Below, in pieces: positions 40,616 to 50,167 of a stretch of DNA of 64,000 nucleotides. Each line of letters begins with the position of its first letter. Within the stretch, counting starts at the first letter, position 1. Made by a program: the position numbers and the translations under genes. The notes under the pieces were generated by a model. The model was not told where the DNA came from. It made no database searches and worked only from the letters and a program-made list of their open reading frames with translations. Source of the DNA: Acuticoccus sp039034015 (GTDB lineage Bacteria; Pseudomonadota; Alphaproteobacteria; Rhizobiales; Amorphaceae); assembly GCA_039034015.1 (NCBI GenBank), contig JBCCBM010000007.1, positions 1 through 64,000 on the forward strand, read 5' to 3'.

Positions 40616-42199
40616 TCAGTCCTCGGTGCGCTCAACGTACTGGGTGAGCGTCCACTCGTCGGTGCGGGGCTCGTAGGACAGGCCCTTTTTGAGGCCCCAG
40701 GCGTTCACCTGGTAATGCACCGGTATGATCGCGACGTCTGCAATCGCCATCTCTGTCGCCTTCGCCAAAAGGTCTTGGCGGGCCGCATCGTCCACGGTCT
40801 TGAGCGCCTCATCGATGACGGCGTCAATCTCGGGGTTGGAGTGGCGGCCGCGGTTGGAGGCACCGCCCGTGCGGATCAGCGAGCGCAGCGGCGAGGACGC
40901 TTCACCCGAGCCCGCGCCCCAGCCGGCGAGGATCAGCGAGAATTCGGGTGTCTCATCCGGCCCACCGCGGGACGCGCGGGAGAAGAACACCGAACGGGGC
41001 AGCGTTTCCACCTGCGCGCGGATGCCGATGCGGTTCAGCATTTGCGCGATGGCCTCAAGAATGCGCGCATCGTTGATGTAGCGGTCGTTGGGGCCGTGCA
41101 TGGTGAGGGCAAAGCCATCGCCATAACCGGCCTCTTCCAGAAGCGCCTTGGCGCCCTCAGGGTCATACTCCAGGGGCTCCAGCTTGTCGGAGACACCGAA
41201 GAAGCCTGCCGGCAACAGCTGGCCCGCGGGCTCCGACTGGCCTTCCATCACCCGGTCGCGGATCGCGGGGCGGTGGATCGCCTTGGAGATTGCAAGCCGC
41301 ACGCGCTGGTCGAGCAGCGGGTTCTTGATCTCTTCACCATCAAGGCCGGCCACGTGCGGCGAGGCCTCACGGAACTGGTCCATGTGAAGATAGATCACGC
41401 GGTTGGACGGGCCTTGGAAGATGGCAAGGTCATCGTCGCCGCGCAGGCGCTCAAGGTCGGTGGTGGGGACATCGTTGATCATGTCCACATCGCCCGCGAG
41501 GAGCGCGGCCACCCGCGCCGGACCGGACTTGATGGGTTTTAGCACCGTTTTGCCAAAGCCCGGCGCGCCGCCCCAATAGTCGGGGTTGGCCTCCAGCACG
41601 ATCCGGTCGCCCGGCACATATTCCACAAACTTCCACGGGCCGGTGCCGAACGCGGCCTCGCCCTGGTTGAACTGTTCGGTGGTTGCCCCGCAGCCCACCT
41701 CATCGGAGATGATGGAGATGGTCGACACATCGTTCGCCATCAGCGGGTAGGGCGCCTCGGTCGAAATGTGGATCGTGTAATCATCCACCTTCGTGACCGT
41801 TTTGCCCTTTGTGTAGAGCTCGAACGACGAAGGCGAGTTTGGCACGTTCGGCACCCGCTCAAAGGTGCACACCACATCGTCCGCCGTGAAGGGCGAGCCG
41901 TCGTGGAAGGTGACGCCCTCGCGCAGCTTGAACTCCCAGGTGAGATCGTCGATGGGGCCCCACTCGGTCGCAAGGCCGGGCAACAGCTCTTGGCGCGAGC
42001 CCTGGTTGATCAGGTTGTCAAAGATTTGCTTGCTGATCTGGCTGTTGGGCGTGAGGTTATGGAAGTGCGGGTCGATGGAGGTGGCTTCCGAGGCAAGGCC
42101 CACGGTGAGCGTGTTCTCCTCCGCAAGGTCGAGCGCGCTGGCGTGGGCGGTCAGCGCCAGAACGGCGGCCCCGGCCAGCAGCGTCAGTTTGGTCGTCAT
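40616..42199 (-). CDS. ABC transporter substrate-binding protein, peptide/opine (SBP_bac_5) family
   Basis: A 527-residue periplasmic binding protein of the DppA/OppA class with a signal peptide (about 1-22, ending ASA-L). LREGVTFHDGSPFTADDVV and GTGPWKFVEYVPGDRIVLEANPDYW are hallmark stretches, and the C-terminal half has the usual ADARQDLL/PVHYQ pattern (here DDAARQDLLAKATEMA). It would bind a peptide or similar small molecule for an importer whose permease and ATPase genes are not in the window. It is divergent from an M14 deacylase gene across a 108-bp region with an 18-bp palindrome, so the two may handle the same compound. Confidence 0.92.
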   Translation of the reverse strand: MTTKLTLLAGAAVLALTAHASALDLAEENTLTVGLASEATSIDPHFHNLTPNSQISKQIFDNLINQGSRQELLPGLATEWGPIDDLTWEFKLREGVTFHDGSPFTADDVVCTFERVPNVPNSPSSFELYTKGKTVTKVDDYTIHISTEAPYPLMANDVSTISIISDEVGCGATTEQFNQGEAAFGTGPWKFVEYVPGDRIVLEANPDYWGGAPGFGKTVLKPIKSGPARVAALLAGDVDMINDVPTTDLERLRGDDDLAIFQGPSNRVIYLHMDQFREASPHVAGLDGEEIKNPLLDQRVRLAISKAIHRPAIRDRVMEGQSEPAGQLLPAGFFGVSDKLEPLEYDPEGAKALLEEAGYGDGFALTMHGPNDRYINDARILEAIAQMLNRIGIRAQVETLPRSVFFSRASRGGPDETPEFSLILAGWGAGSGEASSPLRSLIRTGGASNRGRHSNPEIDAVIDEALKTVDDAARQDLLAKATEMAIADVAIIPVHYQVNAWGLKKGLSYEPRTDEWTLTQYVERTED

Positions 42200-42266
42200 A
42201 AAGGTCTCCCTCGCGCGAATTTTTCGCTTGATTGAAGGCGCCCAGAACGCCTTGAACGGGGACGCT

Positions 42267-42284
42267 AAGGGTCATGTGACCCTT
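42267..42284. promoter_or_regulatory. 18-bp palindrome, candidate operator
   Basis: Perfect 8-base arms AAGGGTCA and TGACCCTT flank a 2-base centre, midway between the divergent starts at 42199 and 42308. Symmetry and position fit a binding site for a dimeric regulator that controls both genes. The regulator is not in the window. Confidence 0.5.
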
Positions 42285-42307
42285 CTGCAACAACTCTTGG
42301 GGGCCCC

Positions 42308-43273
42308 GTGACCGACCGCCTTGCAACGCTCGCCAACGAATACGAGGTGGCGCTCACCCCGCCCGACATCACCCCATACGCCGCCGGCACCGACGGCACG
42401 CCATACGTACACACCTTCCGCGCCGATGCGTCCGGCCCCCACGTTGCCATCACCGCCGTCGTCCACGGCAACGAGCCCTGCGGCGCCATCGCCCTCGACA
42501 CATTCCTGCGAGAGGGCGTGCGCCCCGCGCGCGGAAAACTCTCTTTCGCCTTCATCAACATCGCCGCCTACGAGGCCTTCGACGCCCAAAACCCCAACGC
42601 CTCCCGCTGGGTCGACGAGGATTTTAACCGCCTCTGGTCGCGGGAGACGCTGGAGGGCGAGCGCCAAAGCATTGAGCTCACCCGCGCCCGCGAACTGCGC
42701 CCCTTCATGGGCACTGTCGACCTCCTACTCGACATTCACTCCATGCAGCACACCACCGCACCGCTGATGATGGCCGGCCCCGCCGACAAGGGCGTCGCGC
42801 TCGCCAAGGCTGTCGGCATCCCCGAGGTGATTGTGGTCGACGGGGGCCACAAAGCCGGCCCCCGCCTCCGCGATTACGCCGGCTTCATCGACGCCGCATC
42901 GGACAAAAACGCGCTCCTCGTCGAGTGCGGCCAGCACTGGGAGCGGGACGCTGCCAAAGTCGCGCTCGCCTCAGCCGTCCGCTTCCTGCGCGCCACCGGA
43001 GCCGTCGCCGACGATTTTTATGGCGACGAATGTCGCGTGGCGCCTGCCCAGCGCGTCCTTCGCATCACAGAGCCCGTGACCATCGAGACCGACGCCTTCC
43101 GCTTTGCCGAGCCCTTTAAAGGCCTTGAGGTGATCCCTAACGCCGGCACGGTCATCGCCCACGATGGCCCCCGCGAAGTGACCACGCCGTACGACGATTG
43201 CGTTTTGATCATGCCCTCAAAGCGTTTGTGGCCCGGGCAGACCGCAGTCCGCCTCGGCCGGTTCGACGCCTAA
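42308..43273 (+). CDS. Succinylglutamate desuccinylase/aspartoacylase-family (M14) hydrolase
   Basis: A 321-residue zinc-dependent deacylase of the AstE/aspartoacylase branch of M14 carboxypeptidases. Zinc ligands His53 and Glu56 lie in VVHGNEPCG and His144 in LLDIHSM. The substrate-binding DEDFNRLW resembles the DxNR region of the family, and LLVECGQHW carries the likely catalytic Glu. It would release an acyl group from an N-acyl amino acid or a similar compound. The start is GTG at 42308. Its divergence from a peptide-type binding protein suggests hydrolysis of the imported substrate. The stop overlaps the end of holA by 4 bp. Confidence 0.88.
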   Translation: MTDRLATLANEYEVALTPPDITPYAAGTDGTPYVHTFRADASGPHVAITAVVHGNEPCGAIALDTFLREGVRPARGKLSFAFINIAAYEAFDAQNPNASRWVDEDFNRLWSRETLEGERQSIELTRARELRPFMGTVDLLLDIHSMQHTTAPLMMAGPADKGVALAKAVGIPEVIVVDGGHKAGPRLRDYAGFIDAASDKNALLVECGQHWERDAAKVALASAVRFLRATGAVADDFYGDECRVAPAQRVLRITEPVTIETDAFRFAEPFKGLEVIPNAGTVIAHDGPREVTTPYDDCVLIMPSKRLWPGQTAVRLGRFDA

Positions 43274-44286
43274 CGCCCCCGGTGGGTGGCGAATTGCATC
43301 AAAAGCCGCTCGGCGGTGGCGCGGGAGAGGTGGGGCATGGTGCGGGTGGCAAAGACGGCGGCGGCGACGGCAGCGCTCGCGCGGCGAAGGTCGGCGGCGG
43401 ACCAGCGGGCGAAGATTTTTGAGGCGGCCGCCTTGCGCGGGCCGTAAAGGGGCGGGCGCATGGCGGCCACCGCGTCGCTGGCGCTGCGGGCGGTGGCAGC
43501 GCCCGTTTCAAAGGCTTGGAGCGTCCAGTTGGCGGTCTGGAGGAGCTGAACGGCGTGGCTCTCCTGCTTCAAGAGTTTTGGCAAAAGGCGGGCAAGCCGC
43601 GCCTTGTCGCCCAACAGTGCGGCGTCCACCGCCTCATTCATCTGGACGAGCGACACGTCGCCCACCACGGCGTCAACGTCGGCGAGGGTGAGTGCGCCAT
43701 TGCCGACGGCGTGGAGGCAGGCGGTGCGCACCTGTTGGCGGGAGGCGCCCCGGTCGGCGCCAAGTCGCTCTTGGAGCGCCATCATGGCGTCGGGCTCGAC
43801 GGAAAGGTCAAAACTTGCCGCCTCCTCGGTGATCATACGCTCAAGGCCGCGCGCGTCGTCGATGGGGCAGTGGATGGCGACCGCGTGGCTTGCTGCCTCC
43901 ACATCTTTGCGCAGGCCCTGGCCGCGCTTGTAGTCGCCCGCCTCAATGAGGACGACGGCATCATTGGGTGGGTCCGCGAGGAGCGGCGCGACGGCGTCGG
44001 GGAGGGCGCGTTGGCCGGCGGCATCGCGCAGCCAAACAAGGCGGCGCCCGCCGAACATGGAGACGGTGCGCGCTTCGTCCACCAGGCGGCCCGGCTCATC
44101 GCGCAGGGCCGGCCCGTCGAGCCGGATGAGGCCAAACGGGTCATCATTGCCGGCGAAGAGCTTTGCGATGCGCTCGGCCGTCTCGCTCACATGCCCACGG
44201 TCGGGGCCGAAGACGAGCACCACCGGCGGCACTTTGTCGACCGAGGAAAGACGCTTGCCGACATCGGCCGATCGCAGCGCCGTCAC
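43270..44286 (-). CDS. holA: DNA polymerase III subunit delta
   Basis: A 338-residue clamp-loader subunit delta, which opens the beta sliding clamp during replication. The N-terminal P-loop-like VVLVFGPDRGHVSETAERI is typical of HolA, which binds no ATP itself, followed by the beta-contacting region (about 65-75, SMFGGRRLVWL) and the LLKQESHAVQLLQTANW stretch near the C-terminus. It overlaps lptE by 4 bp at its start, giving the leuS-lptE-holA order found widely in alphaproteobacteria. Confidence 0.93.
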   Translation of the reverse strand: MTALRSADVGKRLSSVDKVPPVVLVFGPDRGHVSETAERIAKLFAGNDDPFGLIRLDGPALRDEPGRLVDEARTVSMFGGRRLVWLRDAAGQRALPDAVAPLLADPPNDAVVLIEAGDYKRGQGLRKDVEAASHAVAIHCPIDDARGLERMITEEAASFDLSVEPDAMMALQERLGADRGASRQQVRTACLHAVGNGALTLADVDAVVGDVSLVQMNEAVDAALLGDKARLARLLPKLLKQESHAVQLLQTANWTLQAFETGAATARSASDAVAAMRPPLYGPRKAAASKIFARWSAADLRRASAAVAAAVFATRTMPHLSRATAERLLMQFATHRGR

Positions 44287-44798
44287 GAGCCGCGGCGGGC
44301 GGCAAAATAGGCCGCAAGGCGGGCGCCCACACTCTCGGCCGCTGACTTTGCGGCGCGGGCCTTTGCGTCTTTTTCGGCGCGCACATTGGCAAAGCGTTGG
44401 GACGAGAAATCGTAGGAAGCGGTGGTGGTGACGGCGCCCGTCAAAAGCGTGCGCTCGGTGTCGATCTCGGACAAGATGAACGTGCCGTTGAGGGCGACGA
44501 GGACGGCGGAGGGCAGGTCTTCCTCAAGCTCGACCGCGAGATTGTCAGTGGAGGTGTCCACGATGAGGCGCAGGCGATAGGCAGGGCTTTGCGGCGCGCT
44601 GCCGTCGCCGCGCAGGAGAAACGAGAGTTCGTTGCGCATCACCTGGACCGTGCGGTCGCCCGGCTGGTCGATGAGGATTGCGCGAAGGTCGGCGTTGGGC
44701 GCGAGGGGGCCGCTGGCGGCCGCGTCAAGGTAAAGCGGGCGGACCTGGCAGCCCGCTAGCGCAAGGGTCGCTGCAATCAGAAGACTACGCCACAACAT
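44283..44798 (-). CDS. lptE: LPS assembly lipoprotein LptE
   Basis: A 171-residue outer-membrane lipoprotein that plugs the LptD barrel in lipopolysaccharide export. The lipobox LALAGC puts the lipidated residue at Cys17, directly followed by QVRPLYL. YRLRLIVDTSTDN and ATTTASYDFSSQRFANV in the mature part fit the LptE/RlpB family. It overlaps leuS by 14 bp and holA by 4 bp, so all three are one transcription and translation unit. Confidence 0.9.
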   Translation of the reverse strand: MLWRSLLIAATLALAGCQVRPLYLDAAASGPLAPNADLRAILIDQPGDRTVQVMRNELSFLLRGDGSAPQSPAYRLRLIVDTSTDNLAVELEEDLPSAVLVALNGTFILSEIDTERTLLTGAVTTTASYDFSSQRFANVRAEKDAKARAAKSAAESVGARLAAYFAARRGS

Positions 44799-47352
44799 TC
44801 ACGATCCGCCCGGGCACCACAATCACCTTGCGCGGCGGTTTGCCACCGGTGAACTTGTGCACCTCGGGCAGCGCAAGGACAATCGCCTCAATGGCATCCT
44901 TGGCCGCATCTTTCTCAACCGTGACTTCCGCGCGACGCTTCCCGTTCACCTGAACCGGCAGCGTGACGGTGTCTTCCACCAGAAGCGCCTCGTCGAACGC
45001 CGGCCACGGTGCGGCGGCGGCAAAGCCCTCTTGCCCGATCAGCGTCCAGCACTCTTCGGCCAGATGCGGCATCATCGGCGCAAAGCAGACGACCATTTTT
45101 GAGACCGCATCCTTCAAGATCGCGCCCGGCACATCATCAGCGAGGCCTTTTTGGAGAGCGTTGGCAAGCTCATAGAGCCTTGCGACCGCGCGGTTGAAGT
45201 GGAGCGCTTCAATGTCGGCCGAAATGTCGCGCACGGCGGCATGGGCGGCCTTTTGGAGCGTTGTGCCATCGCCGGTGCCGGGGCGGTCAAAGCGGGTCTT
45301 GGCCTCGTTGATGAGCCGCCAGAGGCGCTGGACGAAGCGGTGCGCGGCCTCCACGCCGGCGTCGGTCCACTCAATGTCGCGCTCGGGCGGGGTGTCGGAC
45401 AGCATGAACCAGCGGGCGGTGTCGGCGCCGTAGTTGGCGATGATGTCGTCCGGGTCCACCACGTTGCGCTTGGACTTTGACATTGATTCAATGGCGCCAA
45501 CGATGATCGGCTCGCCGGTTTTGGCGTGGCGCGGCGGGCCGTCCTTCAGCACCACCTCCTCGGGAAAGAGCCAGTTGCCGGCTTGGTCTTTATAAGTCTC
45601 GTGGGTGACCATGCCTTGGGTGAAAAGGCCGGCAAAGGGTTCTGGCCGTGCGCCATACCCCGCCTTTTCCACAGCGCGCATGAAGAAACGCGAGTAAAGA
45701 AGGTGCATGATCGCGTGTTCGACACCGCCGATATATTGATCCACCGGCAGCCAGTCTTCCATCACCTTTGGCTCGATGGGTTTGTCCGCATCCGGCGCGG
45801 TGAAACGGGCGAAATACCATGAACTGTCTACAAAGGTGTCCATGGTGTCGGTCTCGCGCCGGGCGGGGTTGCCGCACTGCGGGCACATGACATTCACAAA
45901 CCCCTCGTGCCGGTCGAGGGGGTTGCCGGGCGTGTCGAAGGTCACATCCTCGGGAAGCTTGACCGGCAGGTCCGCCTCGGGCACCGGGACGATGCCGCAC
46001 GTTTCACAGTGGATCACCGGGATGGGGCAGCCCCAATAACGCTGGCGGGAAATGCCCCAATCGCGCAGGCGAAAGTTCACTGCCCGCTCGCCCTGGGGCG
46101 CCGCGTCCAGCGTCTTTTCCTCCAGCGCGTCGGCGACCTTTGCCTTCGCGGCCGCGATGGAAAGGCCGTCCAGGAAGGCGGAGTTGAAGAGCGCGCCGGT
46201 GCCTGTGTAGGCCTCGGTGCCGACGCCAAAGGTGTCATCAGCGTCGGTGGGGCGGACGACGGGGCGCACGGGAAGGCCGTATTTCCGTGCAAAATCAAGG
46301 TCGCGCTGGTCGTGCGCGGGGCAGCCGAAGATCGCGCCGGTGCCGTAATCCATCAGGATGAAGTTGGCGATGTAGACCGGCAGCGTGCGCCCCTCCACGA
46401 ACGGGTGTTTGACGCGGAGCCCGGTGTCAAAGCCTTGTTTTTCGGCCTTTTCGATGTCGATCGCGGAGGTGCCCAGCCGATCACACTCGGCGATGAAGGC
46501 GGCCACATCCGCCCGATCCGCCAGCGCTTTGGCAAGCGGGTGCTGGGCGGCAACGGCCATAAAACTTGCGCCGAAAATCGTGTCGGGGCGCGTTGTGAAG
46601 ACGGTGAGCGCGCCCGACCCATCCGGCGCCTCGCCGTCGTATTCAAAGCGCATTTTTAGGCCCTCGGAGCGGCCGATCCAGTTGCGCTGCATGAGGCGCA
46701 CTTTTTCGGGCCACCGGTCGAGGGTGCCGAGCGCGTCCATCAAGTCTTCGGCATAGTCGGTGATCTTAAAGAACCACTGCGGGAGTTCCCGTTGCTCCAC
46801 CAGCGCGCCGGACCGCCAGCCCCGCCCGTCGATCACCTGTTCGTTGGCAAGAACAGTGCGGTCCACAGGGTCCCAGTTGACGCGGCCCATCGCGCGGGTG
46901 ACAAGCCCCGCCTCCAGAAACGCCAGGAAGAGGCGTTGCTGTTGGTGGTAGTATTCCACATCGCAGGTGGCGAATTCGCGGCTCCAATCCAACGAAAGAC
47001 CCATGGATTTGAGCTGTGTGCGCATGATCGCAATGTTGTCGTACGTCCACTTGCCGGGGTGGATGCCCCGTTGCATGGCCGCATTCTCGGCTGGCATGCC
47101 AAACGCGTCCCACCCCATGGGGTGGAGCACGTTAAAGCCTTTGGCGCGCCTGTAACGGGCGACCACATCCCCCATCGCATAGTTGCGGACATGGCCCATG
47201 TGGATGCGCCCCGACGGGTAGGGGAACATTTCTAGGACATAGTATTTTTCGCGCGGGTCGTCGTTGTCGGTCTCGAAAAGCTTTGCGTCGTCCCACGCGG
47301 TGCGCCACTTGGCTTCGACTGCGGGCGCGTTGTAACGCTCTTCAAGGCTCAT
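44785..47352 (-). CDS. leuS: Leucyl-tRNA synthetase
   Basis: An 855-residue class I aminoacyl-tRNA synthetase. The ATP-binding HMGH motif is in PYPSGRIHMGHVRNY near residue 45, the zinc-binding cysteines are in HCETCGIVPVPEADLP and MCPQCGNP, the editing domain lies between, and the catalytic KMSKS loop appears as ESMSKSKRN near residue 625. Length and order fit bacterial LeuRS. It is divergent from the YggS-like gene, with starts 50 bp apart, and leads the leuS-lptE-holA unit. Confidence 0.97.
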   Translation of the reverse strand: MSLEERYNAPAVEAKWRTAWDDAKLFETDNDDPREKYYVLEMFPYPSGRIHMGHVRNYAMGDVVARYRRAKGFNVLHPMGWDAFGMPAENAAMQRGIHPGKWTYDNIAIMRTQLKSMGLSLDWSREFATCDVEYYHQQQRLFLAFLEAGLVTRAMGRVNWDPVDRTVLANEQVIDGRGWRSGALVEQRELPQWFFKITDYAEDLMDALGTLDRWPEKVRLMQRNWIGRSEGLKMRFEYDGEAPDGSGALTVFTTRPDTIFGASFMAVAAQHPLAKALADRADVAAFIAECDRLGTSAIDIEKAEKQGFDTGLRVKHPFVEGRTLPVYIANFILMDYGTGAIFGCPAHDQRDLDFARKYGLPVRPVVRPTDADDTFGVGTEAYTGTGALFNSAFLDGLSIAAAKAKVADALEEKTLDAAPQGERAVNFRLRDWGISRQRYWGCPIPVIHCETCGIVPVPEADLPVKLPEDVTFDTPGNPLDRHEGFVNVMCPQCGNPARRETDTMDTFVDSSWYFARFTAPDADKPIEPKVMEDWLPVDQYIGGVEHAIMHLLYSRFFMRAVEKAGYGARPEPFAGLFTQGMVTHETYKDQAGNWLFPEEVVLKDGPPRHAKTGEPIIVGAIESMSKSKRNVVDPDDIIANYGADTARWFMLSDTPPERDIEWTDAGVEAAHRFVQRLWRLINEAKTRFDRPGTGDGTTLQKAAHAAVRDISADIEALHFNRAVARLYELANALQKGLADDVPGAILKDAVSKMVVCFAPMMPHLAEECWTLIGQEGFAAAAPWPAFDEALLVEDTVTLPVQVNGKRRAEVTVEKDAAKDAIEAIVLALPEVHKFTGGKPPRKVIVVPGRIVNVVA

Positions 47353-47401
47353 GGACGGGATCTTTCCGGAAATGCGCGCGGACCATGGGGACGAAAATCT
47401 G

Positions 47402-48064
47402 ATGGGTCAACCGGTGGCAGAGCGCCTCAAGGCCGTGCGCGCGCGCATCGATGCCGCAGCCGATGCTGCCGGGCGGGGCGACCCTGTGCACCTGGTCGCG
47501 GTCTCAAAAGTCTTTGAGGCGGGTCACATCCGCCCCGCCCTCGACGCCGGCCACCGCATTTTTGGCGAAAACCGCGTCCAGGAGGCGAAGGGCAAGTGGC
47601 CCGCCCTGCGAGATGATTTTCCGGGCCTCGAACTCCATCTCCTCGGCCCGCTTCAGTCCAACAAGGCCAAGGACGCCGTCGCGCTTTTCGACGTCATCCA
47701 GTCCGTGGACCGCGAGAAGATCGCGGTCGCCATCGCCCGCGCGGCCGATCAGGCGGGGCGCATGCCGCGCTGCATGGTGCAGGTGAATGTCGGGCGGGAG
47801 CCGCAAAAGGCGGGCGCTATGCCGGAGGAGGCCGCAGCGCTGGTCGCCCGGTGCGAAGCGCTCGGGCTCCCGGTCGTTGGTCTGATGGCGATCCCGCCCG
47901 CGGAGGATGACCCTGTGCCCCACTTTCGCGCCCTGCGCGCCGTTGCCGACGGGCGGGACCTCTCGATGGGCATGTCCGGCGACTATGAGGCCGCGGTGCG
48001 TGAGGGCGCGCGATGGGTGCGCGTCGGCTCCGCCATTTTTGGCGCGCGGCCAAAGCCGGCCTGA
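47402..48064 (+). CDS. YggS/PLPBP family pyridoxal phosphate homeostasis protein
   Basis: A 220-residue PLP-binding protein of the YggS (PLPBP) family, which keeps vitamin B6 and amino-acid pools in balance and has no known catalytic activity. The PLP-binding lysine is in VHLVAVSKVFEA, followed by FGENRVQEAKGKW, and the phosphate-binding C-terminal part is MSGDYEAAVREGARWVRVGSAIFG. The ATG at 47402 has GGGGA upstream; the ATG at 47351 lies across the leuS start. Confidence 0.93.
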   Translation: MGQPVAERLKAVRARIDAAADAAGRGDPVHLVAVSKVFEAGHIRPALDAGHRIFGENRVQEAKGKWPALRDDFPGLELHLLGPLQSNKAKDAVALFDVIQSVDREKIAVAIARAADQAGRMPRCMVQVNVGREPQKAGAMPEEAAALVARCEALGLPVVGLMAIPPAEDDPVPHFRALRAVADGRDLSMGMSGDYEAAVREGARWVRVGSAIFGARPKPA

Positions 48065-48075
48065 GCACGCAACGA

Positions 48076-48105
48076 AAAACGGCGGCCCCGAAGGACCGCC
48101 GTTTT
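48076..48105. terminator. Bidirectional terminator between YggS gene and ftsH
   Basis: A perfect 10-bp stem AAAACGGCGG/CCGCCGTTTT (48076-48085 with 48096-48105) with a 10-base loop sits between the converging stop codons. The A-run on one side and T-run on the other allow termination in both directions. Confidence 0.82.
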
Positions 48106-48110
48106 GGTGT

Positions 48111-50033
48111 TTAGCTCGGCTGGGGCTCCAGCCCGCCTTCGCCAGCGGGGCGGGGCCGGGAGCCACCGCCCGTGGTGGGCACGGTGGAGGCCCGCGGTGT
48201 CGGATCATCATCCGGGTTCTCGCGCACTGGCGATTTGCCCTTCAAAAGATCGCGGATCTCATCGCCCGACAGCGTCTCGTATTCCAGAAGACCGTTCGCG
48301 ATGGCGTGAAGGTCGTCAAGGTTGGTCTTGATGACGGCAAGCGCGGTCTCATACCCATCATTGACGAAGCGCTTCACTTCCGAGTCCACCAGCTCCTGCG
48401 TCTTCTCAGACACCGCCTGCTGACGCGCCACCGAATGGCCCAGGAAGACCTCTTCCTCATTCTCCGAGTAAAGGAGCGGCCCCAGCTCGTCCGACATGCC
48501 GAATTGAGTCGCCATCGCCTTGGAGAGTTTGGTCGCCATCTTGATGTCGGCCGATGCGCCCGACGTCACTTTTTCGTGGCCAAAGATCAGCTCTTCGGCA
48601 ACGCGCCCGCCCATGGCAACCGCAAGGTCCGCCTTGCACTTGGCGCGGGTGAGCGAGATTTGATCCCGCTCCGGCAGGCGCATCACCATGCCGAGCGCGC
48701 GGCCGCGGGGGATGATGGTCGCCTTGTGGATCGGGTCCGACGCCGGCATGTGGAGCGCCACCAGCGCGTGCCCGGCCTCGTGGTACGCGGTCAGCTTCTT
48801 CTCGTCCTCGGTCATGACGAGGGTACGCCGCTCAGCACCCATCATGACTTTGTCTTTGGCGTCCTCAAACTCCTGGTGGGTCACCAGGCGTTTGTTGCGC
48901 CGCGCGGCCAGAAGGGCGGCTTCGTTCACAAGGTTGGCAAGGTCGGCGCCCGCAAAGCCCGGCGTGCCGCGGGCCAGCGTCTTGAGGTTCACGTCCGGCG
49001 CCAGCGGCACTTTGCGCACGTGCACTTTCAGGATTTTTTCCCGGCCCACAAGGTCGGGGTTCGGCACCACAATTTGCCGGTCGAAGCGGCCCGGGCGCAG
49101 GAGCGCAGGGTCCAAAACGTCCGGCCGGTTGGTGGCGGCAATCAGGATGATGCCTTCGTTGGCCTCAAACCCGTCCATCTCCACGAGGAGCTGGTTGAGG
49201 GTTTGCTCGCGCTCATCGTTGCCGCCGCCAAGGCCCGCGCCCCGATGCCGGCCCACCGCATCGATCTCGTCGATGAAGATGATGCAGGGCGCGTTCTTCT
49301 TCGCCTGCTCGAACATGTCGCGCACGCGGCTTGCGCCAACGCCCACGAACATCTCCACAAAGTCGGAGCCCGAAATTGTGAAGAACGGCACGTTGGCTTC
49401 ACCGGCAATGGCGCGGGCGAGCAGTGTTTTACCCGTCCCCGGCGGACCAATGAGAAGCACGCCGCGCGGGATTTTGCCGCCAAGCTTTTGGAAGCGGGAC
49501 GGATCTTTCAGGAAGTCGACAATTTCCTGAAGATCTTCCTTCGCTTCGTCGACACCGGCGACGTCTTCGAACATCACGCGGCCGTGGGCCTCGTTCAAAA
49601 GCTTCGCCTTTGATTTGCCAAAGCCCATGGCCTTGCCCGCGCCGCCCCCTTGCATCTGCCGCATGAGGAAGAGCCAGATGCCGAGGATCAGAAGCATCGG
49701 GAACCAGGTGGCCAAGATGCCCCAGAGTGAGATCCCGGATTCTGGCGGCTCAGCGCGGATCGTGACGCCCTGTGTTTCCAGCATCTCGATGTAGTTGGCG
49801 CCATCGGGTGCGTAGGTCTGGAAGCGACCGCCGGTCGAATACTGGCCAGAAATCTGCTGTTCCTGGATGGTGACGGCGCGGACGTTGCCGTTGCGCGCCT
49901 CCGTCAGGAATTGCGAGAACGAAATTTCAGCCGTGTTCGAGCGCTGCCCAGAATTTTGGAACATCTGGAAAAGCGCGATCAGGAGCAGTGCGATCACCAC
50001 CCAGAGCGCAAAATTTCGGAAATGATTATTCAT
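48111..50033 (-). CDS. ftsH: ATP-dependent zinc metalloprotease FtsH
   Basis: A 640-residue membrane-bound AAA+ protease that removes misassembled membrane proteins and regulates LPS synthesis enzymes. Two N-terminal TM helices (about 5-22 and 105-125) flank a periplasmic domain. The AAA domain has Walker A GPPGTGKTLLAR near 195 and the second-region-of-homology arginines in ATNRPDVLDPALLRPGRFDR. The zinc motif is HEAGHA near 420. The C-terminal tail is proline- and glycine-rich. It follows tilS on the same strand by 134 bp, as in most alphaproteobacteria. Confidence 0.97.
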   Translation of the reverse strand: MNNHFRNFALWVVIALLLIALFQMFQNSGQRSNTAEISFSQFLTEARNGNVRAVTIQEQQISGQYSTGGRFQTYAPDGANYIEMLETQGVTIRAEPPESGISLWGILATWFPMLLILGIWLFLMRQMQGGGAGKAMGFGKSKAKLLNEAHGRVMFEDVAGVDEAKEDLQEIVDFLKDPSRFQKLGGKIPRGVLLIGPPGTGKTLLARAIAGEANVPFFTISGSDFVEMFVGVGASRVRDMFEQAKKNAPCIIFIDEIDAVGRHRGAGLGGGNDEREQTLNQLLVEMDGFEANEGIILIAATNRPDVLDPALLRPGRFDRQIVVPNPDLVGREKILKVHVRKVPLAPDVNLKTLARGTPGFAGADLANLVNEAALLAARRNKRLVTHQEFEDAKDKVMMGAERRTLVMTEDEKKLTAYHEAGHALVALHMPASDPIHKATIIPRGRALGMVMRLPERDQISLTRAKCKADLAVAMGGRVAEELIFGHEKVTSGASADIKMATKLSKAMATQFGMSDELGPLLYSENEEEVFLGHSVARQQAVSEKTQELVDSEVKRFVNDGYETALAVIKTNLDDLHAIANGLLEYETLSGDEIRDLLKGKSPVRENPDDDPTPRASTVPTTGGGSRPRPAGEGGLEPQPS

Positions 50034-50167
50034 TGCGGACCTTCTTTAGCGCTCGCGCGCGCGAAAGGGCGGAAGACGCGCCGCCTGCATCAAGGGAACA
50101 TAGGTGGGGAGGGAAAGGCTGCCAACCGGAGCATTCCTGCGAATGCGTCGCAGGCGTGCGACAGGGT

